This document shows, in pieces, positions 63,750-64,000 of a stretch of DNA of 64,000 nt. Position 1 is the first letter of the stretch. Each line of letters starts with the position of its first letter. Source of the stretch: Halomonas urumqiensis (lineage in GTDB: Bacteria > Pseudomonadota > Gammaproteobacteria > Pseudomonadales > Halomonadaceae); the NCBI RefSeq assembly GCF_003028575.1, contig NZ_PYUD01000002.1:372001-436000 (forward strand), read 5' to 3'. Made by a program: the position numbers and the translations under genes. The notes beneath the pieces are model-generated. The model saw nothing but the letters and a program-made list of their open reading frames with translations. It was not told where the DNA came from and made no database searches.

Positions 63750-64000
63750 ATGGACAACTCAAACCTTCTGGACGAGATCGAAGAACTCAATCTCGCCTAC
63801 CTGCTACTGGCTCAGCGGATGCTGGGTGATGATCGTGCCACGGCGATGTTTCGTCTCAAGATCGATGACGAAATGGCTGAGCTGCTGCTGTCGCTTGGCG
63901 CTCGGCAGCTGGCGCAGCTTGCACGGACCAACCAGTTGCTGTGCCACTTCGGCCATGCAGGCGCCGACCAGCTTCGCCAGGTGACCCACAATCAGCGAGA
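63750..64000 (+). CDS. flhD: flagellar master transcriptional regulator FlhD, 5' part
   Basis: The first 83 residues of FlhD are visible before the window ends. NLLDEIEELNLAYLLLAQRM at the N-terminus, then ATAMFRLKIDDEMAELLLSL and LARTNQLLCHFGHAG, match E. coli FlhD closely. FlhD joins FlhC as FlhD4C2 to activate class 2 flagellar genes, including fliA. The ATG at 63750 has AGGGAA upstream. The gene runs off the right edge and flhC should follow. Its presence places this organism among gammaproteobacteria with FlhDC-led flagella, consistent with the FliA promoters upstream. Confidence 0.93.
   Translation, partial: MDNSNLLDEIEELNLAYLLLAQRMLGDDRATAMFRLKIDDEMAELLLSLGARQLAQLARTNQLLCHFGHAGADQLRQVTHNQR

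Overview
The window is high-GC, densely coded chromosomal DNA from a gammaproteobacterium. The gene set and order point to Halomonas or a close relative (inference from gene content and protein character, not from a marker search). Supporting blocks are zapA-6S RNA-ygfA, ygfB-pepP-ubiH-ubiI, gshB-tonB-yqgE-ruvX, xseB-ispA-dxs, a full pel exopolysaccharide cluster, Haemophilus-type Kdo kinase, and an FlhD-type flagellar master regulator. I see no insertion sequence, prophage, CRISPR array, tRNA or rRNA gene.

Layout. 1-11130: lipopolysaccharide inner-core genes (hldD end, waaF, an OpgB-like phosphotransferase, several glycosyltransferases, kdkA, an OpsX/WaaC-like heptosyltransferase, hldE, waaA). 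11151-24630, minus strand: complete Pel locus in the order pelX-A-B-C-D-E-F-G with tight overlaps. 24860-33770: rpiA, ilvA, a 31-residue membrane protein with its own promoter and terminator, ygfA, 6S RNA, zapA, then the ygfB-pepP-ubiH-ubiI operon. 33898-38051, minus strand: ctp protease, envC, gpmI. 38290-44150: rhodanese, secB, rsmE, cvfB-like, an interspersed repeat, gshB, tonB, yqgE, ruvX. 44185-50797, minus strand: a membrane protein, pyrB, an IclR regulator, an enoyl-CoA hydratase homologue, a MASE1-GGDEF diguanylate cyclase, serA. 51051-55197: xseB, ispA, dxs, a glutathione S-transferase, a DUF2835 protein. 55255-64000: a c-di-GMP and flagellar block.

The strongest theme is c-di-GMP. 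The Pel cluster carries PelD with its c-di-GMP-binding residues. A MASE1-GGDEF cyclase sits at 47860-49410. At 55362-58856 is a 1164-residue membrane protein with PAS, LOV, GGDEF and EAL domains. Its LOV domain keeps the photoactive cysteine, so it should be a blue-light-responsive c-di-GMP enzyme. The next gene (58960-60642) fuses a YcgR-type flagellar brake (YcgR-N plus PilZ) to a decayed HD-GYP domain. Flagellar genes fliS, fliT, fliK, an flhB C-terminal homologue and flhD follow. Near-consensus sigma-28 (FliA) promoters lie before the brake gene and before fliS, and a weaker candidate lies before the light-sensor gene. Together these suggest a light-to-c-di-GMP-to-motility module inside the flagellar regulon; this is the most interesting hypothesis of the window.
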